Source of the DNA: Gammaproteobacteria bacterium
GTDB taxonomy: Bacteria > Pseudomonadota > Gammaproteobacteria > Chromatiales > Chromatiaceae
Length of the DNA: 32,963 nucleotides
Reading direction: 5' to 3'
Assembly: GCA_003972985.1 (NCBI GenBank)
Contig: QNZQ01000075.1
Span: 1 to 32,963 of the forward strand
Below are positions 31,515-32,963 of this stretch, one piece after another. Position numbers and translations under genes: made by a program. How positions within the stretch are numbered: position 1 is the stretch's first letter; the number at the start of each line of letters is the position of its first letter. Below the pieces are notes generated by a model. The model was given only the letters and a program-made list of their open reading frames with translations, did no database searches and was not told the DNA's origin.

Positions 31515-32288
31515 TCATCTGCTTTTCTCCCCGGGGGTGATCGTGGTCAGCCCCCACAGCTCCCACAGCTGCATGCCACCCCGGTAATACCTGATCTTGT
31601 CGCCCGGGTAATCGGCCGCCAGCAACCCGCGTATGGCGCGGGGAGACTGCCCGCAGGCCGGACCGTTGCAGAACAGCACCAGGGTCTTCGCATCCGTAAA
31701 ATCCCACTTCTCGGTCTTGTACTTTGCTTCGATGATCCCCCAGCGCTCCAGAAGCGAGTCCCAGAAGCCCACTTCGCCCCGGGGCTTGGCGCCCAGCCGG
31801 GTGAGCATGGCGTCCATTTCGGGGGTGCCCGGCTTCCTGCTCATCTCGGTGAAAGGAATGTTTACCGAACCGGGAATGGTCCCCTTGCTGAACCAGGAGG
31901 GGGTGCGCGCATCGATGAGCACTCCCTTGTTGTTACGCAGCTCCTTCTCCATGAAGTCGAACAGCTCCACCTCGCCGATCACCGAAACCCGCGGATCGGG
32001 GGTGATGGGCTGGATGCAGAAGGGCGGGCACTTGCGGATGGTCTTGGCGAAGTAGCCGCTCAGCTCGTAGTCGGGATCCTGTATCCGCTGGATCTTCACC
32101 GAGCTTCCCTCGTGGATCACGTAGATATAAGGCTTGTCTCGGGTCAGCGGAACGAAGCTGCTGTCGCCACCGACCTTAAGTTCACCGCCCTCTTCCGCCT
32201 GCACCGTGGAAAACGGTGCCAGCAGCAGCACGACGATGCCCATCAGAATCTTTCTGCTCACGTCTCTCCTCCTCCGAACGAAGATCAC
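31515..32288 (-). CDS. Periplasmic rhodanese-domain protein
   Basis: 257 aa with N-terminal signal sequence; GVLIDARTPSWFSKGTIPGSVNIPFTEM; active-site-like LFCNGPACGQSPRAIRGLL; YYRGGMQLWELWGL. Extra Cys motif KCPPFCIQPI precedes the rhodanese domain. The start codon may be an internal GTG. Confidence 0.85.
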   Translation of the reverse strand: MIFVRRRRDVSRKILMGIVVLLLAPFSTVQAEEGGELKVGGDSSFVPLTRDKPYIYVIHEGSSVKIQRIQDPDYELSGYFAKTIRKCPPFCIQPITPDPRVSVIGEVELFDFMEKELRNNKGVLIDARTPSWFSKGTIPGSVNIPFTEMSRKPGTPEMDAMLTRLGAKPRGEVGFWDSLLERWGIIEAKYKTEKWDFTDAKTLVLFCNGPACGQSPRAIRGLLAADYPGDKIRYYRGGMQLWELWGLTTITPGEKSR

Positions 32289-32620
32289 CGGTGCAAGCTG
32301 CGGTCGATGATCATGCGGCGAATCCTGGCAAAATCGGCTCCTTCTCCATAGGCCTTGAACACCTCGGCCCTGTCCTTCTCCGGCAGCTTCCTGTAGAAGG
32401 AGTAGGTGCCCTTGTGTTTCGCGAGCCCGGCTTCGAAATCCGCCCGGTCGCCCCGGTTGCCGGACTCTGCCGGTGCTTCGGGCTGGACGGCCGACTCCAC
32501 CGGTGCAAGCTTCTGCGCCTCCGCCTCCAGGGACTCCAGATAGTCGTCCCCGGCAACGGCTGCCGATGACAGGATCGTCGATATCACCAGTGATGCCATT
32601 CCGGCTGCATGCAATGACAT
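32285..32620 (-). CDS. Small secreted hypothetical protein
   Basis: Likely start at ATG 32618-32620 (MSLHAAGMASLVISTILSSAAVAGDDYLESLEAEAQKL...), giving a signal peptide. 4-nt overlap with the rhodanese gene suggests co-translation. Confidence 0.65.
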   Translation of the reverse strand: MSLHAAGMASLVISTILSSAAVAGDDYLESLEAEAQKLAPVESAVQPEAPAESGNRGDRADFEAGLAKHKGTYSFYRKLPEKDRAEVFKAYGEGADFARIRRMIIDRSLHR

Positions 32621-32921
32621 GCCATCCCCCGATTCGGACCTGGTCCGCAATTTCTGTTTCGATCCCGATTCACCGGCATGGAATGCACTGTTCAGCACCC
32701 TTGCCGGCAGCCCGTTTTTCGTTATTTTTTGCGTTTCCCGCGGCAACATAGCAAGCTACCCATGGTGGCGCAAGGGCACGGGAAAGCACTTGTGCTTTTG
32801 GCCACAAAACACTGACCCCGGCTTATTCACTGAGTGAGTGATAAATAAGGAGGCGTGTTCCCCTATTCGTTGTAAAATCAGGATCTTGAGTCAAGACAAA
32901 CAACGGACAAGGAAACACGCC

Positions 32922-32963
32922 ATGGGTGAAACGCTACCGCTATTTACGCCGCTGTTCAACAAG
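32922..32963 (+). CDS. Start of a transposase-like ORF, possibly IS1380 family, truncated by window end
   Basis: ATGGGTGAAACGCTACCGCTATTTACGCCGCTGTTCAACAAG = MGETLPLFTPLFNK, preceded by AAGGAAACACGCC. Resembles N-termini of IS1380-like transposases, but only 14 codons are visible. Confidence 0.4.
   Translation, partial: MGETLPLFTPLFNK

Overview
This is a GC-rich window of about 33 kb, probably from a gammaproteobacterium with autotroph-like gene content. Both edges run into partial mobile elements: an ISL3-type transposase on the left and a possible IS1380-type transposase start on the right. From left to right it contains: an MBOAT O-acyltransferase gene truncated by the ISL3 end, with its coupled partner gene; typA/bipA; an AT-rich intergenic region with a cluster of DnaA-box-like 9-mers; a solo MbcA/ParS (DUF2384)-like protein and a hypothetical protein; purC; a glutaredoxin-like gene; a CPA2 cation/proton antiporter; a minus-strand carbon-metabolism operon (tkt-gap-pgk-pyk-fba); a thioredoxin-family gene; an S-adenosylmethionine-cycle cluster (metK-ahcY-metF-rsmE); a type IV pilus chemosensory cluster (pilG-pilH-pilI-pilJ-chpA-chpC); and a periplasmic rhodanese with a small secreted protein. 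The strongest non-coding signals are a SAM-II-like riboswitch with its own promoter and terminator upstream of metK, and an SAH-riboswitch-like leader upstream of ahcY. Other structures are two large composite palindromes of shared architecture, a bipartite dispersed hairpin repeat (4 copies plus 1 degenerate), and the DnaA-box cluster. chpA carries two apparent lesions, an in-frame amber codon and a 1-nt frameshift. I saw no clearly new multi-gene system. The best leads are the regulatory and structural DNA elements.
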